Shown: positions 1 through 9,328 of the stretch, piece by piece
How positions within the stretch are numbered: the stretch's first letter is position 1
How the letters are laid out: each line of letters begins with the position of its first letter
From: Acidimicrobiaceae bacterium
GTDB lineage: Bacteria > Actinomycetota > Acidimicrobiia > Acidimicrobiales > Poriferisodalaceae
Assembly (NCBI GenBank): GCA_905182565.1
Contig: CAJJCB010000015.1
Location: 1-64,000, forward strand
Reading direction: 5' to 3'
DNA: 64,000 nt
Position numbers and translations under genes: made by a program
The notes under the pieces: generated by a model
What the model saw: the letters and a program-made list of their open reading frames with translations, nothing else
Database searches by the model: none
What the model was told of the DNA's origin: nothing

Positions 1-1064
1 ACACCTCCGATTTGAGGCGAGATCATTTGGCCAACACCGAAAGCCAGAGTCCCAGCCGCAAAACTAGGACCATAATCGGCCAGCGAAGCATTCTGAACAA
101 AATACAACGTGATCGTTGCAGGAATACCACCGAAAATGAGGCCAAACCCCGCACAAATAATCAAGGTAGGACTGAACCATCCCGGGAGAACCAGAAGACA
201 GCATGCCCCCCAGAGCGTGAACGCTGTAGCCAAGCAGTTACGAGGACCAAACCTTCCCACCAATTTCATGAAGAGAGGCCCACCAAAAATCATAGCGATA
301 CCAAGAATCGTGAACGCAAGAGAAGCGCGCCCGCTTGTCCAGTCGCTGTCATCTTCAAGCCGAGTTGTTAGGAAGCCAAGCACCAAAATGTACATGCAGC
401 CAAATGACGTATAAGCCAGCGTTATCGGCAGCCAACCCTTTAGTCGTTTAAGGGCCCCGAAACCCCCAAAGCCTCCTTTGGTTGGCGTGTCTTTTTGTTT
501 ATGTTCAACAAACAGAAAAGTTATTACTGTTACTGCAATCGCGATGGTTGCTTGAACTAGGTACACGGTCCGCCAGCTGCTGGCGCCTGAAAGTGATCGC
601 ATGAAACCGCTCAGTTGACCTGAAAAAACTACGCCAAGTCCGATGCCAGCGCCTGCCAACCCAACTGCGAATGCCCTTCGTTCAGGAGCTAATGCACCAG
701 CTGCTATCACCGGTGATGGGATCCAGATGCAAGCTCCGCCAAGGCCACACAAAAACATGGCGATTGCTAGAGAAGTAACTCCTGAAGATGCAGCGGCGAG
801 ACTTAACCCTGTCGTAGAAAATATAAGCCCGACTCGCATGATAGTAAACAGTTTCAGCTTGCTCGTGGCGGCCGCCACAAGAACTGTGCCAACTAAATAC
901 GCACCGACATTTACCGTCGATAGTGACCCAGCGATGGTATTAGATAATTGGAGGTCATCTCTAACTGCGGGAAGTAAAACACCGTAAGTGAAGCGACCGA
1001 AAGCTTGAGCTACTCCGGCACATAAAGCGATGATGAAGACGGCAGTTAACCCCCGTGCCTTCAT
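1..1064 (-). CDS. MFS transporter, 3' part cut by window edge
   Basis: The reading frame is open from an ATG at 1064-1062 down to the left edge, so the C-terminus lies outside the window. The N-terminus (MKARGLTAVF) runs into a first transmembrane segment containing GRFTYGVLLP. The protein matches its upstream neighbour along its whole visible length, including the GGACIWIPSPVIA stretch. It is therefore a Major Facilitator Superfamily permease, resembling YbfB/CynX-type carriers, with about 12 membrane helices expected. The ATG overlaps the upstream paralogue's TGA as ATGA, so translation is probably coupled. The substrate is unknown. An organic anion would suit the acyl-CoA genes nearby, but that is inference. 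Confidence 0.85.
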   Translation of the reverse strand, partial: MKARGLTAVFIIALCAGVAQAFGRFTYGVLLPAVRDDLQLSNTIAGSLSTVNVGAYLVGTVLVAAATSKLKLFTIMRVGLIFSTTGLSLAAASSGVTSLAIAMFLCGLGGACIWIPSPVIAAGALAPERRAFAVGLAGAGIGLGVVFSGQLSGFMRSLSGASSWRTVYLVQATIAIAVTVITFLFVEHKQKDTPTKGGFGGFGALKRLKGWLPITLAYTSFGCMYILVLGFLTTRLEDDSDWTSGRASLAFTILGIAMIFGGPLFMKLVGRFGPRNCLATAFTLWGACCLLVLPGWFSPTLIICAGFGLIFGGIPATITLYFVQNASLADYGPSFAAGTLAFGVGQMISPQIGG

Positions 1065-2284
1065 CGGCGACTGACATCAAAAACGAGGGGAGGCATGAGG
1101 GGCTTGATTAACGAAACTTTAGGTGGTTTCGGTAGCGACAGGGCGGCGATACAGCCACCAAAAGCAAAAACCGCAGAAAACACCAGAACTAAAGCAAATG
1201 ATCCCGTCAGGTCAGCAACGACACCTCCGATTTGAGGAGAAATCATTTGAGCCACCCCGAACGCCAAGGTCCCAGCAGCGTAGCTAGGGCCGTAATCAGC
1301 GAGCGAAGCGTTCTGAACGAAATACAACGTGACTATTGTTGGGATCCCACCAAAAATAAGACCGAATCCCACACAGAGAACCAAGGTGGGACTAAACCAT
1401 CCTGGCAGAACCAGAAGGCAGCACAATCCCCAGGCAGCAAATGCGGTAGCGAGGCAATTGCGAGGACCAAACTTTGCGACCAGTTTCATGATCAATGGCC
1501 CACCAAATATCATGGCAATGCCAACGAGAGTAAACGCGAGAGAAGCTCGACCACTTGTCCAGTTGCTATCATCCTCGAGTCGTGTCGACAAAAAACCAAG
1601 TACGAGAATGTACATGAAACCAAAGAATGAATAGGCCATCGTTATTGGGAGCCATCCACGCATACGCGTTAACGCAGAAAAACCGCCGAACCCTCCCTTG
1701 GAAGGGGCGCTTTTTTGGTTGTGTGCAATGAAGAAAAAAGTTAATAGTGCTATAGCTAATGCTATGGCTGCCTGAATTAAGTAGACCGTGCGCCATCCAC
1801 TGTCACCTGAAACTGACCGCATGAAACCGCTGAGCTGCCCTGCGAAAACAATACCTAAACCACCACCAGAAAAAACGAGCCCAATAGCTAACCCCCGACG
1901 CTCTGGTGATAATGCATCAGAAGCGATTACAGGTGATGGAATCCAAATGCAAGCTCCACCAAGCCCACACAAAAACATAGCAACACCTAACACGAGCGCC
2001 CCTGGAGCTACTGCTGCAAGAACGAGACCGCTGGTCGAAAAGAGGAAACCTATTCGCATTACTGCCAGTAGTTTCAGTCTGCCGGTAGCCGCTGCTACCA
2101 CGATTGCCCCGATTAGGTAAGCGGCGACGTTGATAGTTAAAAGTGACCCCGCAATAGTGTTAGAAATTCCAAGATCATTACGAACCGCAGGCAGCAATAT
2201 GCCGTATGTGAACCGACCGAATGATTGAGCAACGGCGCACCCAAGTGCGATCAGCGCAACGACTCCAAAGCCTTTTAACTTCAT
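1061..2284 (-). CDS. MFS transporter, tandem paralogue
   Basis: Hydrophobic permease of about 407 residues with MFS features: GRFTYGILLP in helix 1, a GLGGACIWIPSP stretch near helix 4 and repeated Gly-rich helices. It lies in the inner membrane and the substrate is unknown. A longer frame reaches 2350, but I chose the internal ATG. It aligns with the start of the downstream paralogue (MKLKGFG against MKARGLT) and has an AAAGG ribosome site about 5 nt upstream. DNA similarity to the neighbour is obvious by eye at an offset of about 1,220 bp, which indicates tandem duplication. The two genes share ATGA and form one transcription unit read leftward. Confidence 0.88.
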   Translation of the reverse strand: MKLKGFGVVALIALGCAVAQSFGRFTYGILLPAVRNDLGISNTIAGSLLTINVAAYLIGAIVVAAATGRLKLLAVMRIGFLFSTSGLVLAAVAPGALVLGVAMFLCGLGGACIWIPSPVIASDALSPERRGLAIGLVFSGGGLGIVFAGQLSGFMRSVSGDSGWRTVYLIQAAIALAIALLTFFFIAHNQKSAPSKGGFGGFSALTRMRGWLPITMAYSFFGFMYILVLGFLSTRLEDDSNWTSGRASLAFTLVGIAMIFGGPLIMKLVAKFGPRNCLATAFAAWGLCCLLVLPGWFSPTLVLCVGFGLIFGGIPTIVTLYFVQNASLADYGPSYAAGTLAFGVAQMISPQIGGVVADLTGSFALVLVFSAVFAFGGCIAALSLPKPPKVSLIKPLMPPLVFDVSRR

Positions 2285-2700
2285 GTACCTTTTCCAGATG
2301 TCTTGACCGGGAGTATGGCTATAGGTGGCACTTTGATGTCGCAACGTCAAGTGGGGCGCAAAAATCTTTCATCTAAGCAGATGGAACAGCCGACGCTCCT
2401 GTTTGCAGAACCACATCAAAGACTAAGTTAGTCTAACTTTTATGACTTAATGTTTGCTTCACTCGCTCTAGATAAAACCGACTGGCTACCATATTTCAGT
2501 TACTAACTAAATGTTCGTTACGAAACGCGATTCATTATCGAATCCGACGCCGTAATCAGATTGCTGATCTATCGTAAGAGCAGCTAACAAAACAGCAACA
2601 AATTCTCTACCAGCAATATCGAACAAGACAGTTTTGAAATGACGGTAAGCATGAACGCAGGTCACACCGAACGCGTTCCTATATCGAGGGGAAGATAGTT
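2285..2700. other. Divergent intergenic region between MFS pair and amidase
   Basis: About 416 bp without a convincing gene. It must hold the promoters of the leftward MFS pair and the rightward amidase. The only clear structure is the 15-bp palindrome annotated separately. No tRNA-like fold or small ORF with a good ribosome site was seen. Confidence 0.6.
2420..2434. promoter_or_regulatory. Operator-like 15-bp palindrome
   Basis: AGACTAAGTTAGTCT is a perfect inverted repeat with 7-bp arms around one G. It lies between divergent genes, as expected of a dimeric repressor's operator. No regulator gene sits next to it and no run of T follows it, so a terminator is unlikely. The binding role is inference. 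Confidence 0.4.
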
Positions 2701-4086
2701 ATGTTGAGCGGAGTAACTGAACTAGCAGAGGCTTTCAGAAATGGATCCTCGAGCCCGTCTAAGGCTGTTGAACACTGCCTTACGAAAATAGGTGAGGTCG
2801 ACTCCTCTATAAAAGCGTGGCAATCAGTATTCGGTGAAGAAGCTCTCGCCGCAGCAAAAATAGCCGACCAAGCATTCGAATCTGGTGAGGCACAAGGGCC
2901 TTTTTTTGGGATTCCGTTTGCCTTAAAAGACATTGTCGAAGTTGAAGGCAAAATTGCTACTGCGGGCTGCGCAGAGAGAAAAAACATAGTTTCTGACCGC
3001 AGCGCAGATGTCGCCAAGCTCCTACTCCAAGCAGGCGGAATTCTCGTAGGAAAAACCAAGACCGTAGAATTCGCTTTCGGTGGCTGGGGAACAAATCAAC
3101 ACATGGGAACACCGCTAAACCCATGGGATCTTCAGAACCCTAGAACTCCAGGCGGCTCATCCTCGGGATCCGGAGCCGCTGTCTCCTCGGGAATGATTCC
3201 GTGCGCTATAGGAACAGATACTGGAGGGTCAGTAAGACTACCGGCAGCTTTTTGCGGAATCGTAGGACTTAAAACCACTAAAGATTTAATTTCAACTGAT
3301 GGAATTGTTCCGTTGTCGCACACTCTAGACACTCCTGGCCCTTTAGCGCGCAGCGTCAACGACGCAGCGTTAATGTTTCTTGCCTTAACAGGATCTAGCG
3401 GTCCGCAAGACTACGAAAATTGGCTGAACAAAAATGGAATATGGGCTGTAGTGGCTGAAAGCATTGCGAAACTAAGAATGTGTTCCCTTGGAGATCGAGA
3501 GCGTGAAGGAGTCGATGCAGAAGTATTAGAAAGCTACGACGAGTCCATTGAAGATCTTCGTCGGTTGGGAGCAGAAATTACGCCTCTTGACCCGCCGAAA
3601 CCTTTTGAGGAACTTAAGGAAGCTAACGGCATCATCACGACCGCTGAGGGCTATTTCTATCACGGGGATTTAATGGCTAACCCAGAGTCGCAAGTAGATG
3701 AATATGTAAGGCAGCGTTTTCTGGCTGGCGTTAACTTGACTGCAAAAGACTATATTTCAGCAATACAACAACGAGTCGAGGATCAAAAAGAGTTTTTCGC
3801 AGCGATAGCTAATGCAGATGCGTACCTGACACCAACTACACCGATGCTTCCTATGCCATTAGACGGCCTTAACGAGAATGAAACGCCAGCACGTTTCACT
3901 CGGCCAGGAAATTATCTCAACATGTGCGGAATCAGTGTTCCTGGGAAAGTATCAAAAACAAATTTGCCGACCGCTCTGCAAATTTTGTGTCGACCTAATG
4001 AAGAGGCTCTGGCTTTACGAATTGCAGCTGCGTACGAAACGCAACGTGGGCCGCTCGCCGACCCGCCAGGCTTCGCCAGTATCTAA
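2701..4086 (+). CDS. Amidase signature family hydrolase
   Basis: A 461-residue soluble enzyme of the amidase signature family (GatA, fatty acid amide hydrolase and relatives), hydrolysing C-N amide bonds. The Ser-cisSer-Lys triad can be read: Lys76 in FALKD, Ser153 in GGSSSGSG and nucleophile Ser177 in GTDTGGSVR. The 24-residue spacing between the two serines is the family's usual one. A GAGGGGAAG ribosome site precedes the ATG. No gatB or gatC is nearby, so this is more likely a catabolic amidase than the tRNA amidotransferase subunit. It leads the plus-strand run into the carboxyltransferase gene 67 bp downstream. The substrate is unknown. Confidence 0.9.
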   Translation: MLSGVTELAEAFRNGSSSPSKAVEHCLTKIGEVDSSIKAWQSVFGEEALAAAKIADQAFESGEAQGPFFGIPFALKDIVEVEGKIATAGCAERKNIVSDRSADVAKLLLQAGGILVGKTKTVEFAFGGWGTNQHMGTPLNPWDLQNPRTPGGSSSGSGAAVSSGMIPCAIGTDTGGSVRLPAAFCGIVGLKTTKDLISTDGIVPLSHTLDTPGPLARSVNDAALMFLALTGSSGPQDYENWLNKNGIWAVVAESIAKLRMCSLGDREREGVDAEVLESYDESIEDLRRLGAEITPLDPPKPFEELKEANGIITTAEGYFYHGDLMANPESQVDEYVRQRFLAGVNLTAKDYISAIQQRVEDQKEFFAAIANADAYLTPTTPMLPMPLDGLNENETPARFTRPGNYLNMCGISVPGKVSKTNLPTALQILCRPNEEALALRIAAAYETQRGPLADPPGFASI

Positions 4087-4153
4087 TGAGTATGAAGTTA
4101 TTGCAGTTAGCCGTATCGTCTATGAACCGCTGTCATCTAGAAGGGCTTTTGCT

Positions 4154-5707
4154 ATGAGTTGGAAACAAGAAGTTGCAGAATTAGAGCGGCGACTGGGTCT
4201 GGTTCAACAAATGGGTGGCGAAGAAAGCGTCAATTTTCACCATGGGCGAGGAAAGCTGACAGTTCGCGAAAGAATTGAGGCGCTTCAAGACCCTGGAACT
4301 TTTCGTGAGATCGGGGCTCTTGCCGGGACCCCTGTGTTCGATGAAAATGGTTTATTGGAAAGCCTTACACCGGCTAATTATGTCATCGGTACAGCTGAAC
4401 TCGATGGCCGACGGGCTGTTCTTTGTGGAGGGGACTTTACAATTCGTGGCGGCGCGGGAGATGGCAACATCGGCCAAAAATACATAGTTGCAGAAAAACT
4501 GGCACGAGATCACCGAATGCCGCTCATAAGGCTTCTAGATGCCACAGGAGGAAGCGTCAAAACATTCGAAAAATTAGGACACACGTATTTGCCAGATATC
4601 GAATCTCCAGATTTATCAACCGAGATTTTAAGTCAAGTCCCCGTCGTGTCAGCTGTTCTGGGATCGGTCGCAGGACTTCCAGCTATTCAAGCATGTCTGT
4701 CCCATTTCAGCATAATGGTGAAGGACACTAGCCAAGTATTTGTTGCCGGACCTGCTGTAGTCAAAGAAGGAGTCGGTATTGACATCACTAAAGAAGACCT
4801 CGGTGATGAACGAGTCCAAATTCCTAATGGCGTGATCGATAATTTAGCCGAAAATGAACAGGACGCCTTCGAACAAACTCGAAGGTTCCTCTCTTACCTC
4901 CCTTCAAACGTCTGGGAAATGGCGCCGCGATCTGAGCCCAAAGATCCGGTAGGTCGCAGGGAAGAGATGTTGTTAGAAGTAATACCTCGTATCAAGAGAA
5001 GGATCTATTACCCGCACAAGATCCTTGATGCTGTCCTAGACATTGACTCTTTTTTCGAGATAGCGCCTCTGTCAGGAAGGGCCCACATAACCGGCTTGGG
5101 TCGAGTAGATGGTTATCCCGTTGGGGTAATGATTAACAACCCTCTTTATTATGGTGGAGCAATGGGCCCACTCGAAGCCGAAAAGGCAATGCGATTAGTC
5201 CAGCTATGTGACACCTTCCACCTTCCACTAGTTTGGCTATGCGATGAGCCGGGTTTCCATGTCGGGCCCGAAAATGAAGCGCAAGGAATCCTTCGCGGCG
5301 GAGCACGAGCCCTGACGGTCTTCTCAGCCTCGAAAATGCCTTATATATCATTCCTTATGAGGCAATGTTATGGAGTCGCCGGCGGCCTTCACGTCCGACA
5401 TAGCGGCATGTACCAAAGGTACGCGTGGCCATCAGCTCATGCAGGTTCGATGCATATAGAGGGCGGAACAATGGTCGCATATAAGAGAGAAATCCAGAAC
5501 GCTGAAGATCCGAAAGCGAAACGAGAAGAGATAGAGGCACGATTAGAAGCCATCGCTTCTCCGTTTAGGAACGCACACGCAATGGATATTGAAAATTTGA
5601 TTGATCCGCGAGAAACAAGGCCCCTACTTTGCGAATTCGTGCAACAAGCTCAAACCATTCTTAAGACTCAGCTCGGACCAACGGCGGGAGCATCTTTTAG
5701 GCCGTAA
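4154..5707 (+). CDS. Acyl-CoA carboxylase carboxyltransferase (beta) subunit
   Basis: A 517-residue protein of the biotin-dependent carboxyltransferase family (propionyl-CoA, methylcrotonyl-CoA or acetyl-CoA carboxylase beta). It would transfer CO2 from carboxybiotin to an acyl-CoA. N- and C-terminal crotonase-like halves are visible, with Gly-rich acyl-CoA and biotin stretches such as IRGGAGDGN, GVGIDITKEDLG and LPLVWLCDEPGFHVG. The frame extends upstream into the amidase gene, but I chose the ATG at 4154 because AGAAGGG lies 8 nt before it and family similarity starts there (MSWKQEVAELERR). It carries no biotin carboxylase or biotin domain. It may borrow them from another subunit outside the window, or possibly from the fused carboxylase at about 17-20 kb. 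Substrate not assigned. Confidence 0.9.
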   Translation: MSWKQEVAELERRLGLVQQMGGEESVNFHHGRGKLTVRERIEALQDPGTFREIGALAGTPVFDENGLLESLTPANYVIGTAELDGRRAVLCGGDFTIRGGAGDGNIGQKYIVAEKLARDHRMPLIRLLDATGGSVKTFEKLGHTYLPDIESPDLSTEILSQVPVVSAVLGSVAGLPAIQACLSHFSIMVKDTSQVFVAGPAVVKEGVGIDITKEDLGDERVQIPNGVIDNLAENEQDAFEQTRRFLSYLPSNVWEMAPRSEPKDPVGRREEMLLEVIPRIKRRIYYPHKILDAVLDIDSFFEIAPLSGRAHITGLGRVDGYPVGVMINNPLYYGGAMGPLEAEKAMRLVQLCDTFHLPLVWLCDEPGFHVGPENEAQGILRGGARALTVFSASKMPYISFLMRQCYGVAGGLHVRHSGMYQRYAWPSAHAGSMHIEGGTMVAYKREIQNAEDPKAKREEIEARLEAIASPFRNAHAMDIENLIDPRETRPLLCEFVQQAQTILKTQLGPTAGASFRP

Positions 5708-5709
5708 AA

Positions 5710-6639
5710 CTAGGCAGTTACTTCATCGACGATGGAGTCAATCATCGCTGAAACGTCATAAGCCGGTTCCCAACCCCATTCATCTCGAGCAAATTTGTCA
5801 TCGATTCGCACATTCGCTGCAGGGGAATCTGCCGAATGTGAAAAAGATATTTCGGATCCAGGGATCCTATTTGCCACAGCTTCAGCTAATTCAGCTGCAG
5901 TAGGTGTTGGTCGTGGTCCATCAACCAAATAATTGATTGAGCGGATTGCCTCAAACGGCGCCTCAGCCAATTCAACAGCAGCCCGAGCAGCGTCTTTGTA
6001 GTGCATGATCGCTATTACAGTCTCAGGTGGTACCCAAACCTCAAATGGTTCACCTGCGGCAGAACGTTCAATCATCCAACTCGTGTATTGGGCAAGACTC
6101 CAAGTTGTAACCCCAGGCCCAACAATCGACGGGTACCGCAAGCTTCTAAAGTCCAATCCGTATTTCGACCTGTAATAAGCTCCAAGGTTCTCTGCGAAGA
6201 CCTTGGTAACACCATAAATAGTGTTAGGCCTCTGCAGAGAAAGATCATTTAAAGGCTCTGAACCAACATCACGCCCATAAGTACCAATAGAACTGGCGAA
6301 AATAAATTGCTCAGTGCCGACAGTACGAGCAGCCTCAATAGTTTCTATAAAACCAACAGCGTTTATTTCTAATAATGACTGAGGATCATTTTCTCCCGGC
6401 CCAGTCAATATTGCCCCAAAATGGTAGATAGTAGACGGCGCAATCTTTTCGATAAGACCCCCTGTGCTTCCAGGAGTAGCTAAGTCAAACTGATGTAACT
6501 GAACCTGATCCGCTACACCTTCAAGGCGCCCTAAATTCCCAGACCTATGACCAACATGGACTTCTTCACCCTTGTCGAGCAAAATTCGAACAATTTCAGC
6601 GCCGATGAAGCCGGTACCACCAGTAATAAGTGTTGACAT
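5710..6639 (-). CDS. NAD-dependent epimerase/dehydratase (extended SDR)
   Basis: A 309-residue extended short-chain dehydrogenase/reductase. The N-terminal Rossmann motif TGGTGFIGAEI binds NAD(P). A YGVTK stretch near residue 142 supplies the Tyr-x-x-x-Lys catalytic pair, and FASSIGTYG gives the preceding serine region. Relatives act on nucleotide sugars or on small hydroxy acids such as threonine, and the sequence does not decide between these. It ends 3 bp from the convergent carboxyltransferase gene and is divergent from the peptidase gene. No strong ribosome site is seen before the ATG. Confidence 0.85.
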   Translation of the reverse strand: MSTLITGGTGFIGAEIVRILLDKGEEVHVGHRSGNLGRLEGVADQVQLHQFDLATPGSTGGLIEKIAPSTIYHFGAILTGPGENDPQSLLEINAVGFIETIEAARTVGTEQFIFASSIGTYGRDVGSEPLNDLSLQRPNTIYGVTKVFAENLGAYYRSKYGLDFRSLRYPSIVGPGVTTWSLAQYTSWMIERSAAGEPFEVWVPPETVIAIMHYKDAARAAVELAEAPFEAIRSINYLVDGPRPTPTAAELAEAVANRIPGSEISFSHSADSPAANVRIDDKFARDEWGWEPAYDVSAMIDSIVDEVTA

Positions 6640-6682
6640 AGCTACAGGATGACATGATCTGGCGGTGAAGCGCTTCGATTAG

Positions 6683-6688
6683 TAGCTT
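6683..6688 (+). promoter_or_regulatory. Possible -10 box for a leaderless transcript
   Basis: TAGCTT, fitting TANNNT, lies 6 nt before the ATG of the M24 peptidase gene, and no ribosome site is seen in between. This spacing suggests transcription starting at or next to the start codon, which is common in Actinomycetota. No clear -35 element is visible. Confidence 0.3.
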
Positions 6689-6694
6689 TAAGGT

Positions 6695-7966
6695 ATGACT
6701 TCCATAGATAGTCGAAGAAAACGTGTAGTGAAGAACTGGGGACTGACAGATGAAATCATCATCGTCCGTTCTGGGTCCCTTGTGCCAATCGATGGTACTG
6801 ACATGCACTACCCCTATCAGCCCCACCCTAATTTTGCGTATCTCGCTGCCGTTGGAGTTCCCGAGGCTCTGCTAGCTTACGATGCTCAACAAAATCATTG
6901 GGAAACCTTCGGGCCAAGAGCTACAGCTGATGAGTTAGTTTGGGAGCAATCAGCGCAGAACCTCGGCATTCCGGTAGCTGAACTAGAAGAATGGCTTGCT
7001 AGCAGACCTAACCGCAAAATCTGCGAGGCGAACACTGATCCAAGATTGAATCAAGGAATCGGTGAGGCTCGAATATACAAAGACGAAGATGAATTAGAGG
7101 ATTTGCGCAGCGCAGCGTTAACTAGCCAAGCCGGCTTCGATTGGGTTTTCGCAAATGCATCGGTCGGGATGACTGAACGCGAGATACAAGTTGGTATGGA
7201 AGCAGAATTCTTTAAAGCCGGAGCTCCGCGAACGGCATATCAGAGCATCGTTGCAAGCGGACCAAACGGTGCATTCCTGCATTTTTTTTACGGTCAAGAT
7301 GACACCTTACGCCCCACAAGCAGAAGCCTCGAAGCGGGCGATATGTTGCTGATCGATGCAGGTGGCCAAATCGGCGGATACGCCAGCGATGTGACTCGAT
7401 CCATGGTCGTTGGGGCTGAACCAACAGACATCCAAAACTTTCTTTGGCATCTCATCCAAAGAACCCAAGAAGTTGCAATAGACAGATGCCGCCCCGGAGC
7501 TGAATGGAGAGAAATCCATTTGGAGTCAGCGAAGATAATCGGAAGTGGGCTTATAGAACTAGGACTTATGAAGGGTGACATAGATTCGTTAGTGTCATCT
7601 GGTGCGGTCGCATTGTTCTACCCTCATGGTCTCGGTCACCTCATCGGGTTAGCTGTTCATGACTCTGGTGGATATCAGAAAAGCCGCGAACCAAGCTCGC
7701 ACCCACAACTGCGCTACCTAAGGACTGACAGAGTATTGGAAACCGGCATGATCACAAGCGTTGAGCCGGGTGTCTACTTCATCGAGGCTCTACTAGGAGA
7801 TCCAAAGAATCAGCACAAATTCGCTGACGAAGTAAACTTCAAATTAGCCGACGACATGAAAAATTTTGGTGGTATCCGCATCGAAGATGACATTCATATC
7901 ACCGATAAAGGACCAGAAAACTTAAGCTCGGCGATAGCCAAACCATTAGTAATCAACTGGCGATAA
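6695..7966 (+). CDS. Xaa-Pro peptidase-like M24 metallopeptidase
   Basis: A 423-residue pita-bread metallopeptidase resembling prolidase and aminopeptidase P. All five expected dinuclear metal ligands are present: Asp221 and Asp232, His315 in HGLGHLIG, Glu357 in VEPGVYF and Glu397 in GIRIEDD. The first 120 residues form an AMP_N-like domain with a HPNFAYLAAVG stretch. Activity is expected on imido bonds before proline. Creatinase belongs to the same fold but lacks these metal ligands, so I reject that call despite the flavin amine-oxidase-like gene downstream. The gene is divergent from the epimerase gene and about 40 bp before the flavoprotein gene, likely in one operon with it. Confidence 0.88.
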   Translation: MTSIDSRRKRVVKNWGLTDEIIIVRSGSLVPIDGTDMHYPYQPHPNFAYLAAVGVPEALLAYDAQQNHWETFGPRATADELVWEQSAQNLGIPVAELEEWLASRPNRKICEANTDPRLNQGIGEARIYKDEDELEDLRSAALTSQAGFDWVFANASVGMTEREIQVGMEAEFFKAGAPRTAYQSIVASGPNGAFLHFFYGQDDTLRPTSRSLEAGDMLLIDAGGQIGGYASDVTRSMVVGAEPTDIQNFLWHLIQRTQEVAIDRCRPGAEWREIHLESAKIIGSGLIELGLMKGDIDSLVSSGAVALFYPHGLGHLIGLAVHDSGGYQKSREPSSHPQLRYLRTDRVLETGMITSVEPGVYFIEALLGDPKNQHKFADEVNFKLADDMKNFGGIRIEDDIHITDKGPENLSSAIAKPLVINWR

Positions 7967-8008
7967 ATCATAACTTGAATTCCCTTGAAGGTTAAGAAAC
8001 GAGCCAAA

Positions 8009-9319
8009 GTGACACAGGTAAAGCACTCTTACGATGCCGTAATAATTGGGGCAGGAATAATTGGTTGCGGGATCGGGTTCGAGCTGAGCAGACGGGGAGT
8101 CAGAACAGCAGTAATCGAAAAAAATGTTGGACCTGGTGAGGGTTCAACGAGTGCCTCCTCCGCTATTATCCGTTTTACCTATTCAACGTATTCAGCGGTA
8201 GCTATGGCGTACGAAGGTTTAAGATACTGGGAAAACTGGGAAGACTATCTACAAAATAAAAATCGGGTTACTACTCCAAGCTTTCATCAATGCGGCATGT
8301 TCGCTGTCAAAAGTAAACAAGTCCACTACCTTAAATCGTTGCCGCACTTTGATCAGATAGGCATCCCATATGAGCATTGGGGAATCGACGACATAAAAAA
8401 TCGTATACCCAGTTTTGACTCTCGCATATTTGGCCCTCCGAGCCGTCCGAGCGATGATGCGTTCTGGGATGAGCCAACCGAAGTGATGGAAGGCGGATTG
8501 TTCACCCCCGAAGCCGGTTATATAAGCGACCCAAGGCTCGCTGCTCAGAATCTTTATCAGGTAGCCGAACAGAAAAATTGTTCGTTCTACTTCAAAAGCG
8601 AAGTCGAACAGATCTTGACAAAAAGTAACAGGGTTCAAGGAGTGAAGCTTGCAGATGGCACCAACATTGATGCTCCTATCATTATTAACGCTGCCGGTCC
8701 CTACAGCGGAACTATCAATGCGATGGCTCACGTTCTTGAGGACATGTCAATAAAAACGCGACCGTTGCGTCAGGAGGTTTGTGTAGTTCCTTCCTCGGAA
8801 GACCTTGATTTTGAAAAAATGGGTATGGCGATAGCAGATGATGATGTCGGGATTTACCTACGCCCTGAAACTGGGAATAATATTTTAGTAGGAGGAACTG
8901 AACCGGAATGTGATCCGTTGCGGTGGGTATCCGCAGATCATCAAGGTGAAATTGACCCAGAACAATGGGAAGCGCAAGTTTTACGATTAAACCGAAGAAT
9001 CCCAAGTACAGGTGTGCCTCACCAAAAACTTGGAGTAGTAGGCGTTTACGACGTTTCAGACGACTGGAGTCCTATCTACGACGCTACAAGTTTGGATGGC
9101 TTCTATGTAGCTATTGGAACCAGCGGAAATCAATTCAAAAATGCGCCAATAGCTGCTCATTGCATGGCGGAGTTAGTGCTCGCAGTGGAGAGTGGATATG
9201 ACCACGAGACACAACCGCTTGTTGTGACCGGACCGCACACAAATCTAAAGATAGATATGGGTACTTTTCGTCGTAACCGACCAATTAATCCTGACTCTCC
9301 TATGTCTGTGCATGGATAG
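8009..9319 (+). CDS. FAD-dependent oxidoreductase, DAO family
   Basis: A roughly 436-residue flavoprotein of the D-amino acid oxidase family (glycine and sarcosine oxidase, dimethylglycine dehydrogenase relatives). The N-terminal GAGIIGCGIG is the FAD-binding GxGxxG motif, followed by the acidic end of beta-2 (VIEKN). The C-terminal GFYVAIGTSGNQFKNAP stretch resembles the family's second FAD contact. It probably oxidises a secondary or primary amine; the substrate is unknown. The start is uncertain. A TTG at 7985 would add 8 residues, but I prefer the GTG at 8009 because it sits close to the flavin motif. Neither has a strong ribosome site. Confidence 0.85.
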   Translation: MTQVKHSYDAVIIGAGIIGCGIGFELSRRGVRTAVIEKNVGPGEGSTSASSAIIRFTYSTYSAVAMAYEGLRYWENWEDYLQNKNRVTTPSFHQCGMFAVKSKQVHYLKSLPHFDQIGIPYEHWGIDDIKNRIPSFDSRIFGPPSRPSDDAFWDEPTEVMEGGLFTPEAGYISDPRLAAQNLYQVAEQKNCSFYFKSEVEQILTKSNRVQGVKLADGTNIDAPIIINAAGPYSGTINAMAHVLEDMSIKTRPLRQEVCVVPSSEDLDFEKMGMAIADDDVGIYLRPETGNNILVGGTEPECDPLRWVSADHQGEIDPEQWEAQVLRLNRRIPSTGVPHQKLGVVGVYDVSDDWSPIYDATSLDGFYVAIGTSGNQFKNAPIAAHCMAELVLAVESGYDHETQPLVVTGPHTNLKIDMGTFRRNRPINPDSPMSVHG

Positions 9320-9328
9320 CCAACAAAT

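Noticed and set aside
2679-3059. Open frame antisense to the amidase gene
   Set aside because: Opposite the conserved catalytic lysine region of the amidase; no motif of its own.
6695-7966. Creatinase, making a creatine-to-sarcosine pathway with the flavoprotein downstream
   Set aside because: All five M24 metal ligands are present, which creatinase lacks, and the N-terminus resembles aminopeptidase P.
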